A stretch of DNA of 64,000 bases, taken from NCBI RefSeq assembly GCF_014337195.1, contig NZ_CP060634.1, forward strand, positions 3,020,833 to 3,084,832. The letters run 5' to 3'. The notes below the pieces were generated by a model. It was given only the letters and a program-made list of their open reading frames with translations. It ran no database searches and was not told where the DNA came from. This document shows, piece by piece, positions 8,885 through 18,308 of the stretch. The stretch is from Qiania dongpingensis (GTDB lineage: Bacteria > Bacillota > Clostridia > Lachnospirales > Lachnospiraceae). Every line of letters begins with the position of its first letter. Position 1 is the first letter of the stretch. The position numbers and the translations under genes were made by a program.

Positions 8885-9790
8885 ATGAATCACGTACACA
8901 AAATGATTGGCACCGAATGGGCCAGAAAACAAGGGCTGACAGGAAAGGGCGTCGGCATAGCCGTCCTGGATACGGGGGTATATCCTCACCAGGATTTCGC
9001 TCATCGGCTGTATGGCTTTCAGGATATGTTAAATGGAAGAAGGTTTCCATATGATGATAATTCCCACGGGACCCATGTGATGGGGGTGCTGGGAGGCAGC
9101 GGAGAAGCGTCCGGAGGCCTCTATGAAGGTATGGCTCCCGGATGCAGTCTGATAGGCATTAAAGTACTTGACTACAAGGGAAACGGCTCTGTGGCAAATC
9201 TGCTGCGGGGCCTTAAATGGCTGCGGGAGTACAAAGAAGAGTATGGCATCCGCATTGTCAATATATCGGTGGGCTCCATTCCCAAAAGGGAGACGGGAGA
9301 GGAGTCCGCGCTGATCCGCGGGGTAGAAGAAGCCTGGGCGGATGGACTGGTCGTGGTGGTGGCGGCGGGAAATGAAGGTCCTTCTGCCATGTCGGTGACG
9401 ACACCGGGTATCAGCAGGAAAGTGATAACGGTCGGATCATCCGATGATCATCATGCGGTGGAGGTCTGCGGGGCGCCGATGGTAGACTATTCCGGCAGAG
9501 GCCCCACGTCCCGGTGTATCTGTAAACCGGATGTGGTAGCGCCGGGGGCATCCATTGTATCCTGCAACGCCGTGGGTCGAAAAAACAACAAGCCGTATGG
9601 AGTGAAAAGCGGTACGTCCATGGCGACGCCGGTAGTGTCAGGCGCTATTGCGCTTCTTTTGGAGAAGCACCCGGAGATGACGCCTCAAGACGTGAAACTT
9701 AAACTGATGAAGAGTACCATAGATCTGGGGCTTCCCAGAAACCAGCAGGGCTGGGGAATGATTCATATTGCCAGATTGCTGGATGAATGA
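8885..9790 (+). CDS. Intracellular subtilisin-like serine protease (S8)
   Basis: 301 residues. The complete catalytic triad is visible: Asp29 in VLDTGV, His61 in SHGTHV, Ser245 in GTSMATP; oxyanion Asn163 lies in AAGNEG. There is no signal peptide and almost no propeptide, since the catalytic domain begins about 20 residues from the start. It should therefore act in the cytoplasm, as AprX/Isp-like enzymes do. ATG 8885 follows GGGAGGG. It stands alone between the repeat and a lipoprotein gene. Substrate unknown; roles in protein turnover or sporulation are known for relatives but cannot be read here. Confidence 0.93.
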   Translation: MNHVHKMIGTEWARKQGLTGKGVGIAVLDTGVYPHQDFAHRLYGFQDMLNGRRFPYDDNSHGTHVMGVLGGSGEASGGLYEGMAPGCSLIGIKVLDYKGNGSVANLLRGLKWLREYKEEYGIRIVNISVGSIPKRETGEESALIRGVEEAWADGLVVVVAAGNEGPSAMSVTTPGISRKVITVGSSDDHHAVEVCGAPMVDYSGRGPTSRCICKPDVVAPGASIVSCNAVGRKNNKPYGVKSGTSMATPVVSGAIALLLEKHPEMTPQDVKLKLMKSTIDLGLPRNQQGWGMIHIARLLDE

Positions 9791-9875
9791 TATGATAAAA
9801 ACGAACAAGAGCTTGCAAACTGATGCAGCATGTGTTCGCTGAATTATGACGCGACAAAGAAAAAGAGGACTCTAA

Positions 9876-10742
9876 ATGAAAAAAGGCAGAATATATCTGG
9901 CATTGATCTTAATATTTTCCACGATTTTAGGAATGTATACGGGTTGCGGAAACAAGAAGACCCAGGCGGAGACAGTGACAGCGGAGAGGCTGATTGAAAA
10001 GGCGGAAGAGGCGATTAAGGGAGCCGCTTCCATGACCGGAAAGATGGCCGTGGAGATATCTATGGATTACAGTGCCGGAGGAGTGGATGCGACTCTGGAA
10101 TTGATAATGAATCAGGATATGGAACTGACAAAGGATCCGGAGGCTGTCCATATTACCGGCACCCTGGATATCGATCTTTCCGGAATCACGATGGATACGG
10201 AAGTCTATGCGGTAAAAGACGGTGATAAATATATGATGTATACGAAGGCAGGGGGCCAATGGGTTAAGCAGGCATCTGAGGCCATGCCTGCCCCAGCCGA
10301 TGTATCGAAAACCTTGGAGCTTATGAAAAAGGATACGGAAACTCTGAAGTTCACCGGACCTGAGAACTCCGATAAAAAACAAGTCTATCAGGTGGACGCC
10401 GTAGTCCATGGCGAGGGGCTGGCAGCGGAGATAATGGCTTCTGTAGGAAATCTTCTGGAAAAGGATACAGATGCCAATGCGGATCTGGATACGAAGATCA
10501 CCGCCAGGATAGACAGTGAGAACGGAGCGTTGCTGGAGTTGGCCATTGACCTTACGGACAGCTATAATGCAGCGATGCAGTCACAAAAGGAAGCGCAGGG
10601 CTTTGATGAAGTGACGGTGACAGCCTTCAAGGTGACGATGACGGATTATACCTTGAATACTGTGAGCGAGATTCTCGTGCCGGACGATGTGAAATCCGGG
10701 GCAGTCGATATGGATGCCGCGGAGACAGAGATGAACTTGTGA
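9876..10742 (+). CDS. Lipoprotein of unknown function
   Basis: 288 residues. A type II signal peptide (KKGRIYLALILIFSTILG) ends in the lipobox MYTGC, so the mature protein is lipid-anchored on the outer face of the membrane. The rest is soluble and beta-strand-like with repeated segments such as ITGTLDIDLSGI and DTEVYAVKDGDKYMMYTK, reminiscent of LppX/LolA-like or DUF6612-type folds that bind lipids. I do not recognise a definite family. It has its own terminator at 10782 and no partner gene. Confidence 0.82.
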   Translation: MKKGRIYLALILIFSTILGMYTGCGNKKTQAETVTAERLIEKAEEAIKGAASMTGKMAVEISMDYSAGGVDATLELIMNQDMELTKDPEAVHITGTLDIDLSGITMDTEVYAVKDGDKYMMYTKAGGQWVKQASEAMPAPADVSKTLELMKKDTETLKFTGPENSDKKQVYQVDAVVHGEGLAAEIMASVGNLLEKDTDANADLDTKITARIDSENGALLELAIDLTDSYNAAMQSQKEAQGFDEVTVTAFKVTMTDYTLNTVSEILVPDDVKSGAVDMDAAETEMNL

Positions 10743-10781
10743 AGAATATAGATGTAGTTATAAGTTAGGAGTATGTAAACG

Positions 10782-10828
10782 CCCCGCGCCTTTTTCGGTA
10801 TATGCCGGAAATGGCGCGGGGGATTTTT
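10782..10828 (+). terminator. Terminator after the lipoprotein gene
   Basis: CCCCGCGCC (10782-10790) pairs with GGCGCGGGG (10813-10821), with a nested CGG/CCG stem in the loop, followed by GATTTTT. It may also serve the convergent ABC-F gene. Confidence 0.85.
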
Positions 10829-10844
10829 GATTTTTATAAGATGT

Positions 10845-12776
10845 TTATTCCGCGAGGCTCTCCCATAGTTCATACAGTTCGGAGAGGCGGGAATCATTCT
10901 GGTTTTTTTCTTCTGTGAGCTTTAGAAGCTCGCTCATATTCGTACAGATATCCGGTCTGGCGGACAGAACATCGATTTCATCATTGCGGTTTTCCAGTAG
11001 GGTGATCTCTTCTTCTGTTCTGGCCAGGTCATTCAGACGTTTTCTCTCTCTGGCCTGAGCTTCCTTTTGCGCTTTCCAGTCTGCTTTGGTATCGGCTCCT
11101 TCCGCAGAGGCCGAGCCGGAAGGGGAACCGTCGGAAGAAGCCTCGGCGGAAGCGGTATAAGCGGCTGTCAGCTGATCCCGTTTTTCCAGATAGTAGTCGT
11201 AGTTTCCGATGTAGTTGACAAAGGTCTGGCTGGTCAAGTCAAGAATCCTGGTGGCGGTCTTATTGATGAAATACCGGTCGTGGGAAACATACAGCACAGT
11301 ACCGGTATACCCGTTCAGCGCGTTTTCCAGGATCTCCTTGGAGACGATGTCCAGATGGTTCGTCGGTTCATCCAAAATCAGCAGATTGCTTTCCGAGAGC
11401 ATGAGCTTAGCCAGGGAGACTCTCCCCCGCTCACCGCCGCTCAAATCCCCCACCAGCTTAAATACATCGTCTCCGGTAAACAGAAAAGCGGCCAAAACGC
11501 TGCGGACCTGGGTGTTGTCCATATCCGGATAAGCGTCCTGAAGTTCGTCGAACAGCGTTTTTTCCATGTGGAGCACCTGCTGCTCCTGGTCATAATAACC
11601 GATTCTGACTCGGGAGCCAAGGCGTATGTCTCCGGAATCAGCGGGAAGAAGGCCGTTTATGATCTTCAAAAGTGTGGTCTTCCCGGTGCCGTTGCTGCCG
11701 ATCACGGCCACTCGTTCTCCCCGCTTGATTTCAAAGGAAACATTGGAAAACAGACAGTTGTCCCCAAAGGATTTTGACAGCTCCCGGACAGTCAGCACAT
11801 CATTTCCGCTCATTATCCTGGGCTCCAGCCGGATGTGCATGGCAGAAGAAGCTTCCGTCGGTTTGTCCACCCGCTCGATCTTAGAAAGAAGCTTTTCTCT
11901 GCTTTCTGCCCGGCGGATGGATTTTTCCCGGTTGAAAGAACGGAGCTTCTGAATGACGGCTTCCTGGTGCTTGATCTCTGCCTGTTGGTTCAGATATTCT
12001 TTCATCTTTGCATCCCGGAGCATGGACCGCTTTTCTGCATAGGAAGAATAGTTCCCGGAAAACACCGATACCTGCCCCTGGTCGATCTCTATGATTTTTG
12101 TCACCACCCGGTCCAGAAAATAGCGGTCGTGGGCGACGATCAGGACACTTCCGGGATAATTGAGCAGATATGTTTCCAGCCATGCGATGGATTCCATATC
12201 CAGATGATTGGTCGGCTCATCCAAGAGGATGATATCAGGTTTTGAAAGGAGAAGACGGCCGAGAAACACACGGGTTTTCTGGCCTCCCGACAAGGCACGG
12301 ACTTGTTTTGCGAAATCTTCCTCAGTAAAACCAAGGCCCTTCAGAACACCGGTGATCTCACTTTTGTAAGCATATCCATTCCGGAGCTCAAATTCGTGGC
12401 TGGTTCTGGCGTAACTGTCCATGAGCCGTGACAATTCTTCGCCCTCTGTCAGTTTCATGGAGATTTCCAATTCCCGCAGGCGTTCTTCCAGGGCGAGTAC
12501 TTCTTTTTTTACTTCCAGAAGCGTATCATAGACCGTTTGATCCGAAGAACAGTCCTGATGCTGGGCCAGATATCCCAGAGTCTTGTCCTTGCCGAGAACG
12601 ACGGTTCCGCTGTCGGGCGGAAGTTCTCCGGTGATGATTTTTAAAAGAGTGGATTTGCCGGCGCCGTTGATGCCGACGATGGCTGCTTTCTCTCTGTCTT
12701 CTATATGAAAGGAGCCGTTCTGGATGATAACGGCGTCCCCAAAGGACTTGCTTACCTGATGGCAGGAAAGTATCAT
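10845..12776 (-). CDS. ABC-F family ATPase (ribosome-associated type)
   Basis: 643 residues with two ABC domains and no membrane segment. Domain 1: Walker A GINGAGKST, signature LSGGQKTR, Walker B IILLDEPTNHLD. Domain 2: GSNGTGKTT, LSGGERGR, LLILDEPTNHLD. A charged linker joins them, and the C-terminus (about 560-640) is a predicted coiled coil as in Uup/YfmR/YdiF-like proteins. ABC-F proteins act on the ribosome, either relieving stalled translation or protecting against antibiotics. Which subfamily this is cannot be decided by eye. It is convergent with the lipoprotein gene and divergent from rex. Confidence 0.92.
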   Translation of the reverse strand: MILSCHQVSKSFGDAVIIQNGSFHIEDREKAAIVGINGAGKSTLLKIITGELPPDSGTVVLGKDKTLGYLAQHQDCSSDQTVYDTLLEVKKEVLALEERLRELEISMKLTEGEELSRLMDSYARTSHEFELRNGYAYKSEITGVLKGLGFTEEDFAKQVRALSGGQKTRVFLGRLLLSKPDIILLDEPTNHLDMESIAWLETYLLNYPGSVLIVAHDRYFLDRVVTKIIEIDQGQVSVFSGNYSSYAEKRSMLRDAKMKEYLNQQAEIKHQEAVIQKLRSFNREKSIRRAESREKLLSKIERVDKPTEASSAMHIRLEPRIMSGNDVLTVRELSKSFGDNCLFSNVSFEIKRGERVAVIGSNGTGKTTLLKIINGLLPADSGDIRLGSRVRIGYYDQEQQVLHMEKTLFDELQDAYPDMDNTQVRSVLAAFLFTGDDVFKLVGDLSGGERGRVSLAKLMLSESNLLILDEPTNHLDIVSKEILENALNGYTGTVLYVSHDRYFINKTATRILDLTSQTFVNYIGNYDYYLEKRDQLTAAYTASAEASSDGSPSGSASAEGADTKADWKAQKEAQARERKRLNDLARTEEEITLLENRNDEIDVLSARPDICTNMSELLKLTEEKNQNDSRLSELYELWESLAE

Positions 12777-12883
12777 GGCGGATTCCCCCTATTTTTTCTT
12801 CTGGGGTATATTGTAACTGTTTTTGAGGAGAGCGTCAACAAAGGGAGCGGAGAAAATAAGACGGGGGGAGGCATTTTCCAGTT

Positions 12884-12901
12884 TTGTAAAATAATTATCA
12901 A
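12884..12901. promoter_or_regulatory. Candidate Rex operator
   Basis: TTGTAAAATAATTATCAA matches the inverted-repeat Rex site TTGTTAA-N4-TTAACAA at 12 of 14 defined positions. It lies 7 bp before the -35 box of the rex promoter. This suggests autoregulation by the NADH/NAD ratio; it also faces the divergent ABC-F gene. Confidence 0.6.
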
Positions 12902-12907
12902 AGTTAT

Positions 12908-12936
12908 TTGACAAGCAACTATAGGGATACTATAAT
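12908..12936 (+). promoter_or_regulatory. Consensus sigma-A promoter of rex
   Basis: TTGACA (12908-12913), 17-nt spacer and TATAAT (12931-12936), both perfect. Transcription should start near 12943. This rules out any rex start codon at 12908. Confidence 0.87.
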
Positions 12937-12997
12937 AAAAAAGAAGTATAAGCATATAAAAAGGAAGCATAATCTTATAAGAAATTGGGTGGTAAGA

Positions 12998-13654
12998 GTG
13001 GAACGAAAGGAAATTTCCAATGCGGTCATTAAGCGGCTGCCCCGGTACCACAGATATTTGGGGGAACTGATGGAAAGTGGAGTTGAGCGCATCTCCTCCA
13101 ATGACCTCAGCGAAAAAATGAATGTGACAGCATCCCAGATCCGGCAGGACCTGAACAATTTCGGCGGTTTTGGCCAGCAGGGATACGGTTACAATGTGGA
13201 ATATCTCTACAATGAAATTGCGAAGATCCTGGGGATTGACAGACAGAATAACATGATCATCATAGGCGGCGGCAATTTTGGACAGGCGCTGACCAATTAT
13301 TCAAACTTTGAACGGCGGGGATTCATGATCCAGGCCTTGTTTGATGTGAGCCCCGACCGGATCGGAAAGAGTGTTCGCGGGATCAAGACTTTGGATATGA
13401 AGAATCTGGAGGAGTTTTTATCCGGGCATCACATTGATATTGCGGTGCTCACAGTCCCCAAAAGCACAGCGCAGGAGGTGGCGGACAGGCTGATCGCATG
13501 CGGCATTAAGGCTATCTGGAATTTTGCCCACCTGGATCTTAAGGTTCCGGATGACGTGGTGGTGGAAAACGTACATTTGTCGGAGAGCCTGATGCAGCTG
13601 TCTTATCGGATCTCGGAGAAGAGAGATAAGGAAGGAAGCGGCCAGAATTCTTAA
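12998..13654 (+). CDS. rex: Redox-sensing transcriptional repressor Rex
   Basis: 218 residues from GTG 12998. The frame is open further upstream, but that part covers the promoter. N-terminal winged helix: AVIKRLPRYHRYL, then SASQ-type helix VTASQIRQDLNNFGGFGQQGYGY. C-terminal Rossmann domain: IIIGGGNFGQAL for NAD(H), and AVLTVPKSTAQEVADRL. Rex represses fermentation and NADH-reoxidation genes when NADH is low. A candidate Rex box lies just upstream. The downstream genes nnr, alr and mazF follow in the same direction; a hairpin at 13689-13716 may reduce read-through. Confidence 0.95.
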   Translation: MERKEISNAVIKRLPRYHRYLGELMESGVERISSNDLSEKMNVTASQIRQDLNNFGGFGQQGYGYNVEYLYNEIAKILGIDRQNNMIIIGGGNFGQALTNYSNFERRGFMIQALFDVSPDRIGKSVRGIKTLDMKNLEEFLSGHHIDIAVLTVPKSTAQEVADRLIACGIKAIWNFAHLDLKVPDDVVVENVHLSESLMQLSYRISEKRDKEGSGQNS

Positions 13655-13750
13655 AAATGCGTCCATGTGGAAGAGAAAAAAGGAAGCGGATTCCCCTGTC
13701 ATATTGACGGGGAATTTTGCTATTTCGCAGAAGCAATAAAGGAGTGGGAT

Positions 13751-15265
13751 ATGCGGTATTTGACGGACAGCAGTCAAATGAAAGCGATCGACAGCTATAA
13801 TATTGAGGAATTGGGCATACCTTCTCTGGTCCTAATGGAAAGGGCGGCGTATGCAGTGTCCGCCGAGGCGGAGCAGATGAGCAGTCAGAATGGATCTGTT
13901 TTGGTGATCTGCGGCATGGGGAACAACGGGGCCGACGGTCTGGCTGCGGCCAGGATGCTCAAGCTGCATGGAAGGAAGGTGAAGGTGCTTCTGTGCGGAA
14001 AGGCATCTCATTCGACAAAAGAGCATTCCATCCAGCTTGCCATAACAGAGAAGCTGGGAATTCCGGCAGTAACAGCGGACAGCAGGCAAGAATACAGTAT
14101 AGAAAATGGGTTTGAACTGATCATCGACGCTCTTTTCGGCGTAGGCTTAAGCCGTCCGCTCAATAAAACCTTTATAGAACTGACGGATGCCATAGAAAGA
14201 GCTAGGATATCCGGAGCCAAAGTGCTGGCAGTGGATATCCCCTCTGGAGTCAGCGCATCAGACGGCCAGATCCTCGGAGCAGCCGTGAAGGCGGACGCGA
14301 CGGTGACATTTGGATTTGAGAAGCTTGGATTGGTGCTTTATCCGGGCGCTTTTTACTGTGGAAAAAAGAAGGTGGCGGACATTGGATTTTCCCTGCCGAA
14401 CGGAATGGAAAGCCGAATGGCTTATACGTTTGGCCCGGAGGATCTGAGGCGGCTGCCGAAGCGTCCGGCTGACGGAAATAAAGGTACCTTTGGAAAGGTG
14501 CTGCTGGCGGCGGGAAGCAAGCGCATGAGCGGAGCCGCATATATGAGCGCATTGGCGTCATACCGGTCAGGAGCGGGACTCGTGCAGATCTATACGGTAA
14601 AAGAAAATGTGCAGGTACTGAAGACTATGCTTCCGGAAGCGATCGTGACTGGCTTCGACCGGGAACATCCGGATATGGAGGAGCTTGCGGACCTTTGCAG
14701 ATGGGCCGATGCGCTGGTGGCCGGACCAGGGTTCTCCACAGAATCCTATGCAGAGCAGATTCTTCACTGGCTGTTAAAAAATGTAACTTTGCCCAAGGTA
14801 CTGGATGCGGATGCTTTAAATCTGATCGCCCGCCACTGTGAATTGGCCGGATATCTGGACGGCAGCGCGGTCATCACTCCCCACATCGGAGAGATGTCCA
14901 GACTCACAGGCAAAACAGTGGATGAGATTAAAAAAGCTCCGATAGCGGCTGCCCTGGAATTCCGGGAACAGCATGGGGCGGTCTGTGTACTGAAGGACGC
15001 GAGAACGGCAGTGGTTTCGGAAAACGGCATTTATATCAGCAGCTCAGGGAACAGCGGTATGGCCACGGGCGGTTCCGGGGATGTCTTAAGCGGCATTCTG
15101 GGAGGACTATTGGCAGCAGGCATGAATGTGGGAGACGCGGCGGAGATGGGAGTCTGTCTCCATGGGCTGGCCGGAGATGCGGCGGCAGAGAGATGCGGAA
15201 TGCATGCGATGATGGCGACAGATATCATCTCATGTCTCGGGGCTGTGCTTAAGGAATGGACATAA
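13751..15265 (+). CDS. nnr: Bifunctional NAD(P)H-hydrate epimerase / ADP-dependent dehydratase
   Basis: 504 residues from ATG 13751, which follows AAAGGAG. The frame opens 84 nt earlier, but there is no good signal there. The N-terminal YjeF_N half (about 1-215) carries VICGMGNNGADGL and the epimerase segment; the C-terminal ribokinase-like half carries KGTFGKVLLAAGS and the nucleotide motif GGSGDVLSGILGG. It repairs hydrated NADH and NADPH. Its position right after rex and before alr is common in Firmicutes and joins NAD(H) sensing with NAD(H) repair. Confidence 0.95.
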   Translation: MRYLTDSSQMKAIDSYNIEELGIPSLVLMERAAYAVSAEAEQMSSQNGSVLVICGMGNNGADGLAAARMLKLHGRKVKVLLCGKASHSTKEHSIQLAITEKLGIPAVTADSRQEYSIENGFELIIDALFGVGLSRPLNKTFIELTDAIERARISGAKVLAVDIPSGVSASDGQILGAAVKADATVTFGFEKLGLVLYPGAFYCGKKKVADIGFSLPNGMESRMAYTFGPEDLRRLPKRPADGNKGTFGKVLLAAGSKRMSGAAYMSALASYRSGAGLVQIYTVKENVQVLKTMLPEAIVTGFDREHPDMEELADLCRWADALVAGPGFSTESYAEQILHWLLKNVTLPKVLDADALNLIARHCELAGYLDGSAVITPHIGEMSRLTGKTVDEIKKAPIAAALEFREQHGAVCVLKDARTAVVSENGIYISSSGNSGMATGGSGDVLSGILGGLLAAGMNVGDAAEMGVCLHGLAGDAAAERCGMHAMMATDIISCLGAVLKEWT

Positions 15266-15295
15266 AACGGATGGAAGAACAAGCGGAGGATAAAG

Positions 15296-16477
15296 ATGAA
15301 GGAATATAGCCGCACAGCGGCTTGGATAGATCTGGATGCCATATATGGCAACGTAAAAGCTCTGAAGGAAAACACGCGGAAAGGGACCAGAATCTGTGCG
15401 GTCATCAAGGCAGACGGCTATGGACATGGGGCGGTCCCCATTGCGAGAAAGCTTAAGGGCCTGGCAGATTATTTTGCGGTGGCGACGGCCGAGGAGGCGT
15501 TCAATCTGCGATATCACCAGATTGAGGAACCCATTCTGGTCCTGGGATACGTTCCGGAAGACGCTTACGAAAGAGCAGTCATGGAGGAGATACGTCTGAC
15601 GGTGTATACTTATGAGATGGCGGAGCGTCTTTCAGAAGCGGCTAAGAGGTGCGGAAAACAGGCATTTATCCATATAAAATTGGAAACAGGAATGAATCGG
15701 ATCGGATTTAGGCCGGGAGAAGAAGCCCTTTCACAGGCGGAAGCCATGAGCAGGCTGCCGGGGATCATGCTGGAAGGGATATTCAGCCACTTTGCAAGAG
15801 CGGATGAAAAGGATAAATCATATGCGGAAAGACAGTACCGGATTTTTGACGGATTTGTGAGCGCTCTTAAAAAGAGGGGAGTGGAGATTCCGCTGAAGCA
15901 TATGGGAAACAGCGCTGCGATCATAGACCTCCCTCAGTTTGATGTGGATATGGTGCGTGCGGGCATCGCACTGTACGGGATGTATCCTTCGAATGAAGTC
16001 GACAGGAGACGGGTTGGGCTTACGCCTGCCCTCCGGCTGACTGCCCGCGTGATTTTTATAAAGGAGATCGAGCCAGGCGAAACGGTGGGCTACGGCGGGA
16101 CCTACACGGCCCAGAGACGAATGAAGATCGCCACGATCCCCATAGGATACGGGGACGGATATCCCAGGAATCTGTCCAATCGGGGATACGTGCTCCTGGA
16201 TGGAAAAAAAGCGCCGATAACCGGCCGTGTCTGCATGGATCAGCTGATGGTCGATGTGACGGACGTTCCGGAGGTGAGGCAGGGAGACGAGGCTGTTTTG
16301 GTGGGCAGGGACGGAGAGCAGATGATTTCGGTGGAGGAGCTGGCGGAGCTGGCCGGAACCTTTAATTATGAATTTGTGTGCGATCTGGGCAAGAGGATCC
16401 CGAGGATCTACCTGGACGGCGGAAAGATAGTGGGAAAAAAGGATTACTTTACGGATCCTTATGAAATCGTTTTGTAG
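15296..16477 (+). CDS. alr: Alanine racemase (first of two)
   Basis: 393 residues. PLP fold III enzyme interconverting L- and D-alanine for peptidoglycan. The PLP lysine is in CAVIKADGYGHG near residue 40; the second catalytic base, tyrosine, is in the GYGGTY region and VCMDQLMVDVTD is present. ATG 15296 follows GGAGGATAAAG. Genomic position before mazF is the standard Firmicutes arrangement, so this is the housekeeping copy. A diverged second racemase is encoded at 45055. Confidence 0.96.
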   Translation: MKEYSRTAAWIDLDAIYGNVKALKENTRKGTRICAVIKADGYGHGAVPIARKLKGLADYFAVATAEEAFNLRYHQIEEPILVLGYVPEDAYERAVMEEIRLTVYTYEMAERLSEAAKRCGKQAFIHIKLETGMNRIGFRPGEEALSQAEAMSRLPGIMLEGIFSHFARADEKDKSYAERQYRIFDGFVSALKKRGVEIPLKHMGNSAAIIDLPQFDVDMVRAGIALYGMYPSNEVDRRRVGLTPALRLTARVIFIKEIEPGETVGYGGTYTAQRRMKIATIPIGYGDGYPRNLSNRGYVLLDGKKAPITGRVCMDQLMVDVTDVPEVRQGDEAVLVGRDGEQMISVEELAELAGTFNYEFVCDLGKRIPRIYLDGGKIVGKKDYFTDPYEIVL

Positions 16478-16566
16478 GACATTTCCCGTATGAACCGAAG
16501 AAACATTGGAAATACTAGGAAGGAAAGAAGTACAGCCAATGCAGATATCGGAGCGTGAAATGTAGA

Positions 16567-16911
16567 ATGATTAAAAGAGGCGACATTTATTATGCGGATT
16601 TACGGCCAGTGATCGGGTCGGAGCAAGGCGGAGTCAGACCGGTGCTGATCATCCAGAATGATACCGGGAACCGGCACAGTCCCACGGTCATCTGTGCCGC
16701 TATCACTTCAAGGATGAATAAGGCGAAGCTGCCCACTCATGTGGAGCTGAAGGCGGAACACTGCCAGATGGTGAAAGATTCCGTCATTCTCTTAGAGCAG
16801 CTCCGCACAATAGATAAACAGAGATTAAAGGAAAAAATCTGCCATTTAGATGATGGACTGCTGCAAAAGGTAAACACAGCGCTGCTGATCAGCCTGGATT
16901 TATATACATAG
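16567..16911 (+). CDS. mazF: MazF/PemK-type mRNA interferase toxin, no antitoxin gene visible
   Basis: 114 residues from ATG 16567 (GTG 16555 also possible). The motifs [25 protein letters not shown] and [15 protein letters not shown] are typical of EndoA/MazF endoribonucleases, which cleave RNA at short specific sites. In Bacillus the antitoxin EndoAI lies between alr and this gene. Here only 89 nt separate alr and mazF. The only frame in that gap is a 22-codon one at 16490-16558 ([10 protein letters not shown]...) without a ribbon-helix-helix pattern. Either the antitoxin is elsewhere or this toxin is free-standing. Confidence 0.93.
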   Translation: MIKRGDIYYADLRPVIGSEQGGVRPVLIIQNDTGNRHSPTVICAAITSRMNKAKLPTHVELKAEHCQMVKDSVILLEQLRTIDKQRLKEKICHLDDGLLQKVNTALLISLDLYT

Positions 16912-16955
16912 GCTGAATCGGATGGCAGGAAACGGAAAAGGAGCCGGAGATAATC

Positions 16956-18308
16956 ATGGACGACGGGTATTCGCCCTGGAGTTTGCTGCTGTTGTTGGGA
17001 ATTATAGTGATCGAGGTTATATTTTATGGATTTGGCGCCGCCATACAGGAACTGAACAGTGCAGAGCTTTTAAAGCGAAAGGAAGACGGGGACCGGAAAG
17101 CGGCCGGGATCTTAAAGATATCAAACCGCTCTTTCGCGTATGCCAATGTGGTTCAGGTAATATCCACAGTGAACGGCCTGATATGCGGAGCTTATCTATT
17201 GAAACAGGGACAGAGGTTCCTGTTACATAGTTTTTTTAGAAACAGTGCGGAGTCTGGAAAGGGATATCTGCCTATGATGGCCGTATCAGCAGTCGTCCTG
17301 GTGATTGTTCTTCTCTGTATCGGAGTATTAGCGCCAAAACGGATCGCGAAACGGTACCCGGAACGGTGGGCATATGCCTTGCTTCCGGCAGTCCGGGTAC
17401 TGTCCATACCGGTTTATCCGGCTGCCTGGCTGGTAAGCGGCTTGTCCGGTCTGGCGGCCCGGTTATTCGGAGTGAAACCGGGAAAGGACATCGACAACGT
17501 TACGGAAGAAGAAATCATGTCCATGGTCAACGAGGGCCATGAACAGGGGGTCATTAAGGCGAGTGAGGCGGAGATGATCACAAATATCTTCGAGTTTGAT
17601 GATAAAGAGGCCGGAGATATTATGACCCATAGGACTAATATCACCGCACTGGACAGCGATATGACCCTGGACGAGGCTCTGGAGGTGATGCTGTCCGGAA
17701 GCAATTCCAGATATCCAGTCTACCGGGAGAGTCTGGATGATATCATCGGCATCCTGCATTTAAAGGATGCGGCGCTTCTGCAGAAAAACGAGTCTCTCCG
17801 GGGCAAAAAGCTTGTGGATATCGAGGGACTGCTGAGGAAGCCTCATTTTATCCCAGTCACCAGGAACATCAATAAATTATTCAAGGTCATGCAGTCCAGG
17901 AAGATTCACATGGTCATCGTGATAGATGAATATGGGCAGGTGGAAGGGCTGATCACAATGGAAGACATCCTGGAGGAAATCGTAGGAAATATCCTGGATG
18001 AATATGATGAGGAAGAAAAGTTCATCATTCCTTCCGGAAGCGGATATGTGATGAAGGGAATGACGCCTCTTCCGGATGCGGGAGAGCTCTTGGGGCTGGA
18101 TTTTGACGAAGAGGACTATGACACGGTCAATGGGTTCCTGATATCCAAGCTGGACCGGATACCGTCCGAGGACGAGAAGCCGGAGATTCGATTTGGAGGA
18201 TATCGTTTTTCCATACTGAATGTGGAAAATAAGATGATAGATACGGTGAGGGTGGAAAAGCTTCCGGAGGAGGAAGCGGCTGAGGAAGAAATACATGAAG
18301 ATGATTAA
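16956..18308 (+). CDS. CNNM/CBS-domain membrane protein (HlyC/CorC family)
   Basis: 450 residues. N-terminal CNNM (DUF21) domain with about four membrane helices up to residue 180, then a CBS pair (about 205-330; MTHRTNITALDSDMTLDEAL and HMVIVIDEYGQVEGLITMED), then a CorC/HlyC transporter-associated domain ending at about 435. The family is linked to magnesium and cobalt homeostasis; the hemolysin name is historical. Start ATG 16956 follows GGAGCCGGAG. It overlaps the MATE gene by 14 nt, so the two are translationally coupled. Confidence 0.92.
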   Translation: MDDGYSPWSLLLLLGIIVIEVIFYGFGAAIQELNSAELLKRKEDGDRKAAGILKISNRSFAYANVVQVISTVNGLICGAYLLKQGQRFLLHSFFRNSAESGKGYLPMMAVSAVVLVIVLLCIGVLAPKRIAKRYPERWAYALLPAVRVLSIPVYPAAWLVSGLSGLAARLFGVKPGKDIDNVTEEEIMSMVNEGHEQGVIKASEAEMITNIFEFDDKEAGDIMTHRTNITALDSDMTLDEALEVMLSGSNSRYPVYRESLDDIIGILHLKDAALLQKNESLRGKKLVDIEGLLRKPHFIPVTRNINKLFKVMQSRKIHMVIVIDEYGQVEGLITMEDILEEIVGNILDEYDEEEKFIIPSGSGYVMKGMTPLPDAGELLGLDFDEEDYDTVNGFLISKLDRIPSEDEKPEIRFGGYRFSILNVENKMIDTVRVEKLPEEEAAEEEIHEDD

